NCBI RefSeq assembly: GCF_002844395.1
Contig: NZ_CP025197.1
Location: 1,984,001-2,048,000 of the forward strand
Direction: 5' to 3'
Length of the DNA stretch: 64,000 bases
From: Acetivibrio saccincola
GTDB taxonomy: Bacteria > Bacillota > Clostridia > Acetivibrionales > Acetivibrionaceae
Part shown: one piece after another, positions 1 through 10,731 of the stretch
Layout: the number at the start of each line of letters is the position of its first letter
How positions within the stretch are numbered: position 1 is the first letter of the stretch
Position numbers and translations under genes: made by a program
The notes under the pieces: model-generated
What the model saw: the letters and a program-made list of their open reading frames with translations, nothing else
Databases searched by the model: none
Told to the model about the DNA's origin: nothing

Positions 1-44
1 ATTTTAGCATCTACAACATGTCCGCCCTTTATTAATATTTTCAA
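1..44 (-). CDS. pyrC: Dihydroorotase PyrC, N-terminal fragment
   Basis: Only the first 14 or so codons lie in the window. On the minus strand a TTG start at 44-42 opens an in-frame stretch reading MKILIKGGHVVDAK, the usual first beta-strand of dihydroorotases, which close the carbamoyl-aspartate ring in UMP synthesis. A strong AAGGAGGG ribosome site lies just upstream, inside the end of pyrB. The TTG start shares two bases with the pyrB TGA stop (ATTGA), so translation is probably coupled. The call rests on a short peptide plus operon position. Confidence 0.75.
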   Translation of the reverse strand, partial: MKILIKGGHVVDAK

Positions 45-967
45 TTAACGTCCCTCCTTGTTAAAAGATATAAAAGTGCCATCCTGACAGCCACACCGTT
101 TGTAACCTGTTCATTTATAAATGACCTGTCGCAGTCAACCACTGAAGTGGTTAGCTCTACTCCTCTGTTTACAGGACCCGGATGCAGTATAATGGCATCT
201 TTTTTTGCCAGTTTCAGCCGTTTTTCATCAAGCCCGAAAAATCTTGAATACTCCCTTATACCGGGAAGCAGCCCGCTTTTTTGCCTTTCTTTTTGAATCC
301 TGAGGGCAATAACCACATCTGCATCAATTAAAGCTTCCTGAACTGTAGTAAAAACTTTTACACCTGTTTTTTCTATTTCAGGAGGCATCAGCGTTGAAGG
401 ACCTGCAACACAAACGTTTGCACCTAACTTGGACATCCCCCATATATTGCTTCTTGCCACCCTGCTATGATATATATCGCCTATTATGGCAACTTTTAAG
501 CCTTTTAAAGTTTTTTTCTTGTCCAAAATGGTGAATATGTCCAATAATGCCTGTGTAGGGTGTTCATTCATTCCGTCACCTGCATTTATAACAGATGCAT
601 CTACATTTTTTGCCAACAAATGTGGTGCCCCTGCCATAGAATGCCTTAGTATGATTACATCTGCTCCCATCATATTAATGGTTTTAGCTGTGTCTATAAG
701 GGATTCACCCTTTGCAACACTGCTTCCTACAGCTGATATATTAGCAGCACTGGAACTTAGGTATTTTGCAGCAAGCTCAAAGGATAATCTTGTCCTGGTA
801 CTGTTTTCATAAAACAAAGTAACAATGGATTTACCCTGCAAATGCGGAGCCTTCTTATTCTTTGAATTAAGAATAAGCTTCATGGTTTTGGCAGTGTTTA
901 AAATATATTCAATTTCATCTGCTGTTAAATCTTTTAAACCTAAAAGATTTTTTGATCTTAAAGCCAT
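41..967 (-). CDS. pyrB: Aspartate carbamoyltransferase catalytic subunit
   Basis: 308 residues, the normal length for PyrB. It condenses carbamoyl phosphate and aspartate in the committed step of UMP synthesis, in the cytoplasm. Visible signatures are the carbamoyl-phosphate loop YENSTRTRLSFE near residue 54, the segment NAGDGMNEHPTQALLD near residue 128, and the HPGPVNRGVEL motif near residue 267. The ATG at 967 has a GAGGTG ribosome site about 5 nt upstream. pyrC follows with overlapping stop and start. No pyrI regulatory subunit is adjacent, so control is more likely by attenuation (hairpin at 1063-1097) than by a regulatory chain. Confidence 0.96.
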   Translation of the reverse strand: MALRSKNLLGLKDLTADEIEYILNTAKTMKLILNSKNKKAPHLQGKSIVTLFYENSTRTRLSFELAAKYLSSSAANISAVGSSVAKGESLIDTAKTINMMGADVIILRHSMAGAPHLLAKNVDASVINAGDGMNEHPTQALLDIFTILDKKKTLKGLKVAIIGDIYHSRVARSNIWGMSKLGANVCVAGPSTLMPPEIEKTGVKVFTTVQEALIDADVVIALRIQKERQKSGLLPGIREYSRFFGLDEKRLKLAKKDAIILHPGPVNRGVELTTSVVDCDRSFINEQVTNGVAVRMALLYLLTRRDVN

Positions 968-1015
968 TTCAACACCTCACTTATTAATAAAACTATTATA
1001 ATTAATATATGGCAT

Positions 1016-1097
1016 AAAACCCATGGGGTGGTATGGGTTTTAAGTTCATAAAAAGAAAATAAAAAAATAGTAAGAGGATAACCCCCTTACTATTTTT
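1016..1097 (-). terminator. Intrinsic terminator or attenuator between pyrR and pyrB
   Basis: A perfect 12-bp stem (1063-1074 with 1086-1097) is followed on the minus strand by a T-rich tract, as expected for termination just before pyrB. A second perfect 9-bp stem (1016-1024 with 1033-1041) lies between it and pyrB. In other Firmicutes this interval often holds a second PyrR attenuator, but I do not see the CCAGAGAGGCT-type PyrR loop here. It may therefore be a plain terminator or a degenerate attenuator. Confidence 0.6.
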
Positions 1098-1345
1098 GAT
1101 ATCTATACCATTAAAAACTATATTCTTCCAAATTGTAATTTTGAAAATGAAATAGATAAAATAGAAAAGACAAATAACACTACCTTTCTTTAATTTAAAA
1201 TAATCTATACACAATTGAGACTTGTCCCCTATTTTATCCAAACCAAACAACTTTCCCATTTAAAAAACCCCTACTTCTCTTTATTAATAAACAAAATTAA
1301 TAAACACTAACAAATTTAAATAAAACAAATTAAATTCCACTAATA

Positions 1346-1903
<558 letters not shown>

Positions 1904-2028
1904 TCACACCCCTTAAACATTTTGAAAAAAAGGTTCTGTATCTTTTTTATTTCCATGCTGTGGTTCAAATTCCATACTGTAGTTCAATTCCTGCATTTAA
2001 ATATAAACCTGCATGTTGGCATAAATAA

Positions 2029-2130
2029 AACTTCCCGCCAGACGGCAAGAAGCTAAGGTACAAAAGTATAATACCATGTTTAACTTTTACACTCTAACCT
2101 TTCCAGCCTCTCTGGACTCTTTTAAAGGTT
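2029..2130 (-). promoter_or_regulatory. PyrR-dependent attenuator in the pyrR leader
   Basis: Read on the minus strand, 2118-2101 is AGTCCAGAGAGGCTGGAA, matching the PyrR-binding loop known from Bacillus pyr leaders. About 50 nt further on, a 9-bp GC-rich stem with a GTCT loop (2052-2031) is followed by TTTTATTT, an intrinsic terminator. This is the expected order of anti-antiterminator then terminator. The rest of the 1901-2221 gap upstream is AT-rich and holds a plausible weak promoter (TAGACA, 17 nt, TAATAT) near 2170-2200 on the minus strand. Confidence 0.85.
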
Positions 2131-2221
2131 TTTCTACTAACATATAAAGCTTGTAAAGATTTATTCACCCATTATATTATCACAACATAATATCCTTGTC
2201 TATATAAATTCCTCATACAAT

Positions 2222-2662
2222 TTAAAAATTTTTTATTTTACCTACTCTGGGCTCTTTTCTTAAATTAATGCCCAATATCCCGCCAATACTCCCTGTCAGA
2301 GTACCAATGATAAACATTGTTATAACATGGATATTAATGCTAAAGTCCCCATATGAACTGCTGCTTAATAAAAATAACACAAGCATGTAAAAAAATCCAA
2401 CAATCCCTCCATTTAGCCATCCTTTACTTTTGATGTACTTTGTAGAAGACCATCCGGCTATAACTACACTTAGCAATGTAGTAATAATTACAAAAGTGGA
2501 TATGTATTTTTGTGGAAAATCAGTCAATATTAAAATATATGCAAATATTGCAAAAACAGGTATTGTAATTAAATATGATATAAGTATTGATTTTGCTATG
2601 TTCAATGCATTCGCATGCTCACTCATGATATTTTTTGCTGACTGACCGGTTTTATTAATCAT
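2222..2662 (-). CDS. TIGR04086-type small integral membrane protein
   Basis: 146 residues with four hydrophobic segments (about 25-48, 55-70, 84-103 and 112-135) and a basic C-terminus. The pattern, including GWSSTKYIKSKGWLNGG near residue 70, fits the clostridial TIGR04086 membrane family, which is usually found near yajC. Its function is unknown. Here it is separated from yajC by the ABC importer and a starch-binding-like gene. The ATG at 2662 is preceded by a GGAGGT-like site. The family assignment is from memory of its pattern and is moderately secure. Confidence 0.7.
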   Translation of the reverse strand: MINKTGQSAKNIMSEHANALNIAKSILISYLITIPVFAIFAYILILTDFPQKYISTFVIITTLLSVVIAGWSSTKYIKSKGWLNGGIVGFFYMLVLFLLSSSSYGDFSINIHVITMFIIGTLTGSIGGILGINLRKEPRVGKIKNF

Positions 2663-2878
2663 ATTGAATTGACCTCCATAAATAAATCTTTTTTATCACA
2701 TTAATAATTTATTTATTTGTTTTTAAATTTAGAACAATTTTAAACAAACCTTTTTTTGCATTAATGCCTATATATTAATAAAATATTATGGGCTTAAATA
2801 GCCTAAAATAACAATGTGCTTTTTTAAAAAAATATTAATATTTTGTGCATTTTAAGTTGAATTTTAGGAGGTTCAGTT

Positions 2879-3346
2879 ATGGGTTTTTTTGATTTTTTCT
2901 TCGGCTCAAACAAAAAAGACAGCTTGAAAGATAACAACCTTTTTGGACCTGCTGATACCGAACCAACAAACCTTATAGGAATAAATGAGGAGTTTTCAGG
3001 AAATTTGGCAGAAAATGATTTTGAATCTCCGTTTTACCGGGAAGATGATTCCTACTCCCAAAACGGAGTTCACATGGAAAATGCACAAAATACTTTTAAA
3101 TTAGTTTATGACGGTATATTAGCCCAAAACGGGTCAGAAGAAATTTATGCAGTAGTGGGCTATGGAAATAACTTAAAATGGGAAGACGTGGAAGAGCACA
3201 AAATGACTAAATCAGATGACAATAAATTTGAACTGATGTTTACCGTCAAAAGACCCGGAAACATTAATATTGCATTTAAAGACAATGCTGAAAACTGGGA
3301 CAATAACTCAGGTCACAACTATAATTTTGAAAACCACGTTTTTTAA
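2879..3346 (+). CDS. Stand-alone CBM25/CBM53-like carbohydrate-binding protein
   Basis: 155 residues, no signal peptide and no catalytic domain. Residues about 70-155 (LVYDGILAQNGSEEIYAVVG onward, with WEDVEEHKM, then NINIAFKDNAENWDNNSGHNY) match the pattern of family 25/53 starch-binding modules: an edge strand YxGxL, a W(E/D)xV turn and a final FxD..xWDNNxGxNY. Residues 1-65 are acidic, low in complexity and start with an aromatic-rich MGFFDFFFGS segment. An AGGAGG site precedes the ATG by 7 nt. It probably binds glycogen or another alpha-glucan inside the cell, which is an inference. A hairpin at 3361-3380 ends the unit. Confidence 0.7.
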   Translation: MGFFDFFFGSNKKDSLKDNNLFGPADTEPTNLIGINEEFSGNLAENDFESPFYREDDSYSQNGVHMENAQNTFKLVYDGILAQNGSEEIYAVVGYGNNLKWEDVEEHKMTKSDDNKFELMFTVKRPGNINIAFKDNAENWDNNSGHNYNFENHVF

Positions 3347-3360
3347 AAAAGCACATAAAA

Positions 3361-3380
3361 GTGAGGGGTCGTCCCCTCAC
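3361..3380. terminator. Hairpin between convergent genes
   Basis: A perfect 8-bp GC-rich stem GTGAGGGG/CCCCTCAC with a 4-nt loop sits between the stop codons of the CBM25-like gene (plus) and the ABC ATPase (minus). The flanking T/A tracts are short, so it may serve both directions weakly. Confidence 0.65.
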
Positions 3381-3383
3381 TCC

Positions 3384-4109
3384 TTAAAAATCAAAATTTA
3401 TTATCTCCTCTTTTAATTTTTCCATATATTCTTTATCTTTTTTCCTCTCGTCAGGTGGTATTTTTATTTCAATTTCTTTTTTTAATTTGATGGGCGGTCC
3501 TGAAAACACATATATGCAATCTCCTAAATACAAAGCTTCGTCAATATCATGGGTTATAAAAAAAACAGCTTTATTGTTTTCTTTTAAATAATTTATAATA
3601 TAGTCCATAAGACTTTTTTTCAGCTCTAAATGCAGTCCTTTAAAAGGCTCGTCCATTATAAGAATATCCCCTCTAAAGGCTAAAGCCCTGGCAATGCAAA
3701 CCCTTTGTTTCATCCCTCCGCTTAGCTCATGGGGATAGTGGTTTTTAAATTCTGATAAGTTAACCAGGGAAATGTATTTATCAGAAAGCTTTTTGGCCTC
3801 TTCTTTTTTATAATGGCTCTCTAAAACAAATAAAATGTTTTCCTCCACCGTTGCCCAAGGCAAAAGGCGGTCTTCCTGAAATACATAGGATATTTTTTTC
3901 CCTTCCAATCCCTTAATTTCCCCGCCGTCTGCAGGCAAAATGCCGGCTATTATATTAAATAATGTGGTTTTCCCGCATCCGGAAGGCCCAAATATACAAT
4001 AAACTTTATTTGGCTTAAAAATTAAATTTAAACTGTCTAAAACTTTTAAATTCCCAAAACTCTTTTTTAAATTATTTATCGTTAGCTCCAATTTTATCCT
4101 CCATACCAT
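3384..4109 (-). CDS. ABC importer ATPase, SsuB/TauB/ThiZ type
   Basis: 241 residues. Walker A FGPSGCGKTTL (about residue 39), Q-loop VFQEDRLLPW, signature LSGGMKQRVCIARAL (about 128), Walker B DILIMDEPF and the switch histidine in FFITHDIDEA are all present. This is the ATPase of a NitT/TauT-type importer. The gene overlaps the upstream permease by 38 nt and is last in a binding protein-permease-ATPase operon. The ATG at 4109 lies inside the permease gene, so coupling is likely. The substrate cannot be read from the sequence. Confidence 0.9.
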   Translation of the reverse strand: MVWRIKLELTINNLKKSFGNLKVLDSLNLIFKPNKVYCIFGPSGCGKTTLFNIIAGILPADGGEIKGLEGKKISYVFQEDRLLPWATVEENILFVLESHYKKEEAKKLSDKYISLVNLSEFKNHYPHELSGGMKQRVCIARALAFRGDILIMDEPFKGLHLELKKSLMDYIINYLKENNKAVFFITHDIDEALYLGDCIYVFSGPPIKLKKEIEIKIPPDERKKDKEYMEKLKEEIINFDF

Positions 4110-4854
4110 GTTTTTTTATTATTCTTGAAAATACAATCTCAAATATAAAACTTAAAAGTATTACAACAAAAGTCCATGCAAAGAGTTCAGTGGAATCTAA
4201 ATAAGCTTTGGCAGTGTGCAGGTTACTTCCAATGGCAATCTTAGGATGGCTTAAAACCTCCGCCGCAACAGTTACCTTCCATCCAAGACCTAAGCATGTA
4301 ATACAGGCTGCCGTAAAATACGGCAACACAGATGGAATGAATATTTTTTTAAATACAACGGTTTTTTTAACTTTATACACTTTAGACATTTCCAAAAGCT
4401 TTTTATCAACACCTTTAATTCCGGTGACAAGGTTTGTCCAAATTACCGGATAACACATGAGAAAGCATATAAATACAGGAACATTTCCAGATGAAAACCA
4501 AATTAAAGCAATAATTATAAAAGACAAAACAGGGGTTGACTTAATGGCTGTCATCAAAGGGTGAATCAAATTTAATACAAAGGCACTAATTGCTGAAAAG
4601 ACAGCGGTTATTGCACCGATTACTATTGAAAGAAGAATACCTGCAACAACCCTGTATATAGAATATAGGACAGAAAGCCAAAAACTTTTTAAAAATACCA
4701 GCTCACTTAAGCGGATAAAAACACTTAAAGGGGACGGAACATAAATGTCCCGCCCTATTATTAAATGCACTGCCTGCCATATACACATCCAAAAAACAAA
4801 TATAAGTATCTTGTTTAATATACTTTTTTTATTTTTTGTAGTAAAATCCGTCAT
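4072..4854 (-). CDS. ABC importer permease, NitT/TauT type
   Basis: 260 residues with about six membrane segments and a recognisable EAA cytoplasmic loop (EMSKVYKVKKTVVFKKIFIPSVLPYF, near residues 155-180) that contacts the ATPase. It overlaps the 3' end of the binding-protein gene by 26 nt and the ATPase gene by 38 nt, which indicates one transcript. It belongs to the SsuC/TauC/ThiX group of single-permease importers. The substrate is unknown; thiamine precursors, sulfonates or another small anion are all possible. Confidence 0.88.
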   Translation of the reverse strand: MTDFTTKNKKSILNKILIFVFWMCIWQAVHLIIGRDIYVPSPLSVFIRLSELVFLKSFWLSVLYSIYRVVAGILLSIVIGAITAVFSAISAFVLNLIHPLMTAIKSTPVLSFIIIALIWFSSGNVPVFICFLMCYPVIWTNLVTGIKGVDKKLLEMSKVYKVKKTVVFKKIFIPSVLPYFTAACITCLGLGWKVTVAAEVLSHPKIAIGSNLHTAKAYLDSTELFAWTFVVILLSFIFEIVFSRIIKKHGMEDKIGANDK

Positions 4855-5812
4855 CTGCTATTTTTCCCCCGACAGAATTAGGTTCAAAACTATACAGTAT
4901 TTTATATATTTCCTGTAATGACTCTTTTGCCTCAATGGCATCCCTGTATACTATATTAGAATAGGGGATTGCATTTTTTGCAACCTGTGCATTAGGTAAA
5001 ATACCGTACTTTTCAATTAACTTCGCCGCTTCATCTGTATTACTGTTTACAAAATTTACAGACTCTTTGTACTCATCTAAAAATTTATCCAATAGTTCCT
5101 TATTTTTTTCTGCAAACTCTTTTTGAACAATGATAACCCCCATTATTAGTTCTTTCCCGTCGGTTGCCTTTTCCCACTCTTTGGTAATATCTAGTGCAAT
5201 TTTAACATTTTCATTTTTCATCATCGCCGTGGTTACATGGGGCTGGGGCAAAAGGGCAATTTCTACATCTTCTTGTGCAACCGCCGCACTAAGATCTGCA
5301 TGTTCAAGGGTAAAATCAACAGTTACATCTTCACCTGCTTTAAGGTTATTTTTATCTAATAAGTACCGGAAGAGAAAATCCGGCATAGAACCCTTCCCGC
5401 TCACATTTACCGTCTTCCCTTTTAAATCTTCTATGGTACTTATACTGTCTCCGTTTTCTAAAAGATACAGTACTCCCAATGTATTTACTGCAGCCAGCTT
5501 CACCTGGCCGTCTGTACGGTTATGTAAAACCATGGCAAGGTTTGTGGGAACTGCTGCAATATCCACTTCCCCATTAATTATTTTCCCGTTTAAATCCTCA
5601 GGACTTCCAGTTAATGTAAAATCGTAATTAAGTTTGGTTTTTCCCTCACTGCCGTCCTCAATCAGTTTAACCATTCCCATTCCCGTCGGTCCGTTTAATG
5701 CAGCTACCCTTACGGTCTTTTCTTCATTTTTTTCACCGCTGCATCCTGCAACACTTAATATTAAAACTATTGAAATTATAACTGTCAATGTTTTTTTAAA
5801 TGCTTTTTCCAT
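4829..5812 (-). CDS. ABC importer substrate-binding lipoprotein
   Basis: 327 residues. A lipoprotein signal ends in SVAGC at about residue 24, so the mature protein is anchored to the outside of the membrane. The body has the periplasmic-binding fold of the NitT/TauT group (VRVAALNGPTGMGMVKLIED at the start, then VDIAAVPTNLA and GKTVNVSGKGS). It opens the three-gene importer operon. A sigma-A-like leader and ribosome site (GGAGAT) precede the ATG. No riboswitch was seen in the 93-nt gap upstream, so the ligand stays unassigned. Confidence 0.88.
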   Translation of the reverse strand: MEKAFKKTLTVIISIVLILSVAGCSGEKNEEKTVRVAALNGPTGMGMVKLIEDGSEGKTKLNYDFTLTGSPEDLNGKIINGEVDIAAVPTNLAMVLHNRTDGQVKLAAVNTLGVLYLLENGDSISTIEDLKGKTVNVSGKGSMPDFLFRYLLDKNNLKAGEDVTVDFTLEHADLSAAVAQEDVEIALLPQPHVTTAMMKNENVKIALDITKEWEKATDGKELIMGVIIVQKEFAEKNKELLDKFLDEYKESVNFVNSNTDEAAKLIEKYGILPNAQVAKNAIPYSNIVYRDAIEAKESLQEIYKILYSFEPNSVGGKIADDGFYYKK

Positions 5813-5905
5813 AAGTGTATCATCTCCTTTTCTAAACGTAGTATATTATATCCCACATGTTACAGCATTTCAAACACATCATAATAATTCATGTTTTTTT
5901 CCCCT

Positions 5906-6097
5906 TCATTTATATTTATTTTCTTTGGTCTTTTCTCCTTCTAAAAGAGTCACTTTTATGATTTCTTCATTTCCATCCCCATCCATATCCACTTCTCCAT
6001 TAGCACCCATTTCATCCTCATGATTAACAACTGATTCATCATTACACCCTGCCAGTACAAAAATAAATAAAATAATGGTATACAATATTTTCTTCAT
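5906..6097 (-). CDS. Small lipoprotein, possibly a truncated Asp-rich repeat protein
   Basis: 63 residues with a lipobox (FVLAGC) at residue 18 and then an acidic segment containing DMDGDGNEEIIKVTLLEGE. That segment resembles the DxDGDGxEE calcium-loop motif that opens longer secreted clostridial proteins, so this may be the N-terminal remnant of one. Reading on past the stop at 5906 gives only a few more residues. The gene sits alone between the importer and yajC. It may be expressed, but no function can be assigned. Confidence 0.5.
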   Translation of the reverse strand: MKKILYTIILFIFVLAGCNDESVVNHEDEMGANGEVDMDGDGNEEIIKVTLLEGEKTKENKYK

Positions 6098-6233
6098 TAG
6101 CTGACCCCTTAAATAAATTTAACAATATTTTTTACCTGGTTTTGAGTTTAACACAATTAATTTTTATGTCCAATCATTTATCTGACTTTAAATCATTTAT
6201 TTTATATGCTTTACAAACTTCCCATTTTAAGAT

Positions 6234-6265
6234 AAAAAAGGAACTTAATTTAAGTTCCTTTTTTT
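6234..6265 (-). terminator. Terminator after yajC
   Basis: A 12-bp stem AAAAAGGAACTT/AAGTTCCTTTTT with a 5-nt loop overlaps the end of yajC. The symmetric A and T tracts make it usable in both directions. Confidence 0.8.
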
Positions 6266-6266
6266 A

Positions 6267-6575
6267 TTATTCCTCTTCTAGTCTTTCAACATCACTTATT
6301 GCCCATTTTTTTATTTTTATCTGGGTTCTTTCTACACTTGTTTCAATTACAACTTCATCATCCTTGATGTTGATTACTTTTCCAACTATCCCCCCTGAAG
6401 TTGTAACAGTTTCACCAACCGTTACTGAATTAACCAATTCCTGATGCTGCTGCTGCCTTTTCCTCTGGGGTCTGATAATCAAAAAATACATAAATACAAT
6501 AAAAAGCAAAGGCATTGTCAAGGCACCGAGTATACTGCCACCTGCGCCTACATTATTTGGAGCTTCTCCTCCCAT
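6267..6575 (-). CDS. yajC: YajC, preprotein translocase accessory subunit
   Basis: 102 residues with one N-terminal membrane helix (about 18-36) followed by the family signature RPQRKRQQQHQELVNSVTVG and the TTSGGIVGKV segment. YajC associates with SecDF-YidC at the membrane. It lies downstream of tgt (64-nt gap) in the order SpoIID-like, queA, tgt, yajC that is common in clostridia. A terminator overlaps its stop codon, so it is the last gene of that transcript. Confidence 0.93.
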   Translation of the reverse strand: MGGEAPNNVGAGGSILGALTMPLLFIVFMYFLIIRPQRKRQQQHQELVNSVTVGETVTTSGGIVGKVINIKDDEVVIETSVERTQIKIKKWAISDVERLEEE

Positions 6576-6639
6576 AATTTTCTCCTCCTATATCTATATT
6601 TCTTAGTGCTTTTTTCTGTATACAAAAGCACATAAAAGC

Positions 6640-7779
<1,140 letters not shown>

Positions 7780-7792
7780 TTATAAATTTGCG

Positions 7793-8818
7793 TCATTTTA
7801 TAAACATAGCATCCCCAAAACTAAAAAACCTGTATCTTTCTTGTACTGCTTCATTATAAGCCTTTAATATATTTTCCCTGCCTGCTAAAGCGCTTACAAG
7901 CATAAGCAGTGTAGAACAGGGAAGGTGAAAGTTTGTAATTAATGCATCCACCACTTTAAAATTATATCCCGGATAAATAAAAATATCTGTCCATCCTCTT
8001 TGGGGCTTTACCATTCCATTTTCATCCCCAACGGTTTCTAAAACCCTGCTGCTTGTTGTGCCAACGGAAATTACCTTCTTTCCGTCTTTTTTAGCTTTGT
8101 TAATTCTATTACAATTTTTTTCATCTATCCAGTAATACTCACTGTGCATTTTATGCTCTTTTACATCTTCCGCTTTAACAGGTCTGAATGTTCCAAGACC
8201 AACATGAAGGGTTACAAAGGCAATTTCAACTCCCTTATTCCTCGCTTCTTCCAAAAGCTCTTTTGTAAAGTGAAGCCCTGCAGTGGGAGCTGCAGCGGAA
8301 CCTTTGTGTTTTGAATAAACTGTCTGATACCTTTCAGAATCATCCAGCTTTTTGGTAATATACGGAGGAAGGGGCACAATACCCACCCTGTCTAAAACCT
8401 CTTCAAAAACACCATCATATTCAAACTTTACAAGCCTGTTTCCTTCCTCTACAATTTCTAAAATTTCAGCTTTAAGTTCACCATCACCAAAAATAAATCT
8501 CGCCTTTGGCTTTGCCCTTTTTCCAGGCTTTAAAATCACTTCCCAAATATCTTTTTCAATTTTTTTTAAAAGGACAAATTCTATTTTGCCTCCGGTGCCT
8601 TCCTTTTTTCCTAACAGTCTTGCAGGAAGCACCCTTGTATCATTTAAAACAAGACAGTCCCCTTTATTTAAATACCCAATTATATCTTTAAAAACTCTAT
8701 GTTCAATATTTCCCGTTTCCCTGTCTAACACAAGAAGCCTTGACAGGTGCCTGTCCTTTAATGGCTCCTGGGCAATAAGCTCTTCCGGCAAATCATAATA
8801 AAAATCGCTGACTTTCAT
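7793..8818 (-). CDS. queA: S-adenosylmethionine:tRNA ribosyltransferase-isomerase
   Basis: 341 residues. It adds the ribosyl part of SAM to preQ1 in tRNA to make epoxyqueuosine. Family marks are the start [27 protein letters not shown] near residue 60, the central [12 protein letters not shown] near residue 174, and the C-terminal [19 protein letters not shown]. The gene is followed by tgt, which acts in the step just before it in queuosine synthesis. The start ATG at 8818 matches the family N-terminus exactly. Confidence 0.97.
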   Translation of the reverse strand: MKVSDFYYDLPEELIAQEPLKDRHLSRLLVLDRETGNIEHRVFKDIIGYLNKGDCLVLNDTRVLPARLLGKKEGTGGKIEFVLLKKIEKDIWEVILKPGKRAKPKARFIFGDGELKAEILEIVEEGNRLVKFEYDGVFEEVLDRVGIVPLPPYITKKLDDSERYQTVYSKHKGSAAAPTAGLHFTKELLEEARNKGVEIAFVTLHVGLGTFRPVKAEDVKEHKMHSEYYWIDEKNCNRINKAKKDGKKVISVGTTSSRVLETVGDENGMVKPQRGWTDIFIYPGYNFKVVDALITNFHLPCSTLLMLVSALAGRENILKAYNEAVQERYRFFSFGDAMFIK

Positions 8819-8903
8819 TTAAACACCATTTCTCTCTTAATTCTATTTAAATTCCACATGTAAAATAATATACATTAAAAATTATATATCTGCAAGGCTA
8901 AAT

Positions 8904-10550
8904 TTAGTATTTCTTCTCCACTTTTGTGCCAGGAAAATAGTGACCAAGTATTTCATCATATTTATAACCATTGTTTGCCATGCCTTTTGCACCTTCCTGA
9001 CTCATACCCACTGCATGTCCCCACCCTCTTCCTGTAAAAGTGAAAATTGTAGGAGTGGCAGGTATTTTAATTTTTTTATTTCCCCTGCTTACAACACTAA
9101 CATCCCCACTAATTGTTGTAAGTCCTGAACTTGTCATTACTTTTTTTCCCGCTAGCTGTGTTTTTTCATAAGTATCCTCACCTGTTTTTACCAACACATC
9201 TGCATCTGTGGTAATATAAAACCACTGGCTGTCTAGATTTAAAAAACTTCTGGTATTGCTGTTTTTATATACCCTTTCACCTTTACTTCCCCTGACAACC
9301 AGTTCAATGGCTCTTCCTGCCTGAGATCTTTTTGTAACATCAATTCCTAATATATTTCCAATATCAAAACCCCTGCTTGCCATTATTTCAGCTATTTTTT
9401 TAGCTGTATACGACACTTCCCACTCATAGCGCCATGAAGTGCCGGACTCATATTTATCTTCCACACTTACAAGATAAGGATAACCGGTACTTCCCCATAC
9501 ATTTTTCACATCTTCCGTCCTACCGCCGCTTGAACTAAAATAAAATACAGCAGCAGGCTTTCCATTATAAGTTACTATTTCCCCTTTTGTATCATCAACG
9601 GCTTTATTGGTGGCTGCCGTCTCACCATTATAGCCTTTATAGACCTGGGAATATACCGTCCCACACATATCAAAATTAAGCCTATTGTATTTTCCCAAAT
9701 TGTTTACAGAATAGGTCCTTGCTGCCACTGCCTGTGCTTTTAAGGCTTCCGGATGGGAACTTGCCTGAATTTCATAGGGTACGACACCATAAAGATACTC
9801 TTCTAATGGAAGGACATTTATTAAAGTCATGTCACTTCCGTCAATACGCTTTACTTCAAGACATCCCCTGAATCTTTTTTCATTATCTTTGTTAATCCTG
9901 AAAACTTTAGGCTGGTTTTCAGGTGACGGGGAAATTCCAAATACACTCTCATTGCTGTCAAATATAAATAACACTTTATTATTTTCCGACAAAGCTGCAA
10001 TTCTTTTTAAAGAAGGCTGTACCACTGAACATTTATATCCATTTAGCTTAAGTTTTAAAACTTCCTCAATTGATTTTTCTGCCTCTTCATAGCTTAAATA
10101 GACTCCTTCCCATATTTGCCATTCATCATTATAAACCGGATAGGCATCAATACCGCTTTTCTTTATTTTATTAAGTTCATCAATTAAACTGTTATAGCTG
10201 TTAAATCCCCCGCAAATTTTAACATGATAGCTTTCTAAAGAGTTTTTGGCAAAATCTTTTGAAATTGTAATGGTATTTTTAAAGGTTTCCGGAATCAAAA
10301 AATTGAATTTATTGTCTTTAATAATGCCTAATTGAACTCCATTTGCTGCATCAATACTAAAGTTTGAAAGGGCGGTATACTGACCGGTCTGTGAATCATT
10401 AAAATAAAGGCCGATTCTAACAATTTCAGGTACATTTGCATATGTAACAACAGTGGTGAAAACAGCACATATACCAAAAATAACAACTGTGATTATACTT
10501 AAAAGTAACTTTTTCAATAGTTTACTCTCAGTAAAATTAATAAACCTCAT
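8904..10550 (-). CDS. SpoIID/LytB-domain secreted protein
   Basis: 548 residues. An N-terminal membrane or signal segment (about 13-38) is followed by an SPOR-like region (residues 60-190) and a SpoIID/LytB domain (about 225-545). The domain keeps the core motif VLPLEEYLYGVVPYEIQASS with the catalytic glutamate, AVAARTY, and the end motif GRGWGHAVGMSQEGAKGMA. SpoIID enzymes are lytic transglycosylases that cut peptidoglycan stripped of stem peptides. It is at the head of the queA-tgt-yajC run with an 85-nt gap. Whether it is the sporulation SpoIID or a vegetative LytB paralogue cannot be decided here. Confidence 0.85.
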   Translation of the reverse strand: MRFINFTESKLLKKLLLSIITVVIFGICAVFTTVVTYANVPEIVRIGLYFNDSQTGQYTALSNFSIDAANGVQLGIIKDNKFNFLIPETFKNTITISKDFAKNSLESYHVKICGGFNSYNSLIDELNKIKKSGIDAYPVYNDEWQIWEGVYLSYEEAEKSIEEVLKLKLNGYKCSVVQPSLKRIAALSENNKVLFIFDSNESVFGISPSPENQPKVFRINKDNEKRFRGCLEVKRIDGSDMTLINVLPLEEYLYGVVPYEIQASSHPEALKAQAVAARTYSVNNLGKYNRLNFDMCGTVYSQVYKGYNGETAATNKAVDDTKGEIVTYNGKPAAVFYFSSSGGRTEDVKNVWGSTGYPYLVSVEDKYESGTSWRYEWEVSYTAKKIAEIMASRGFDIGNILGIDVTKRSQAGRAIELVVRGSKGERVYKNSNTRSFLNLDSQWFYITTDADVLVKTGEDTYEKTQLAGKKVMTSSGLTTISGDVSVVSRGNKKIKIPATPTIFTFTGRGWGHAVGMSQEGAKGMANNGYKYDEILGHYFPGTKVEKKY

Positions 10551-10674
10551 TTTAATCCCCCTGCTTTATCTTTTGTAATTATTTTTTTAAATCTATTATA
10601 TCTTTTATTTCGACAAAAAAATAAACTTCACCTTCTTTGTAATGGAATTGTAAAATATACCATTGCTTTTAGAT

Positions 10675-10703
10675 TTGAAAAAGTAAATCCTAAATGCTAA
10701 AAT
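10675..10703 (+). promoter_or_regulatory. Sigma-A-type promoter for the cobalamin adenosyltransferase
   Basis: TTGAAA at 10675-10680 and TAAAAT at 10698-10703 are separated by exactly 17 nt, and the gene starts 29 nt after the -10. No cobalamin riboswitch elements were seen. Confidence 0.6.
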
Positions 10704-10731
10704 TAATAGAAAACTATATAAAAAGTGTGGG

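Noticed and set aside
1002-1259. 85-codon minus-strand ORF between pyrR and pyrB
   Set aside because: It spans two strong hairpins of the pyrB leader, has odd composition (Phe/Ile/Tyr runs) and resembles no known protein. More likely untranslated leader.
5813-5905. Possible thiamine or other riboswitch upstream of the ABC importer
   Set aside because: Only 93 nt, with no conserved aptamer blocks.
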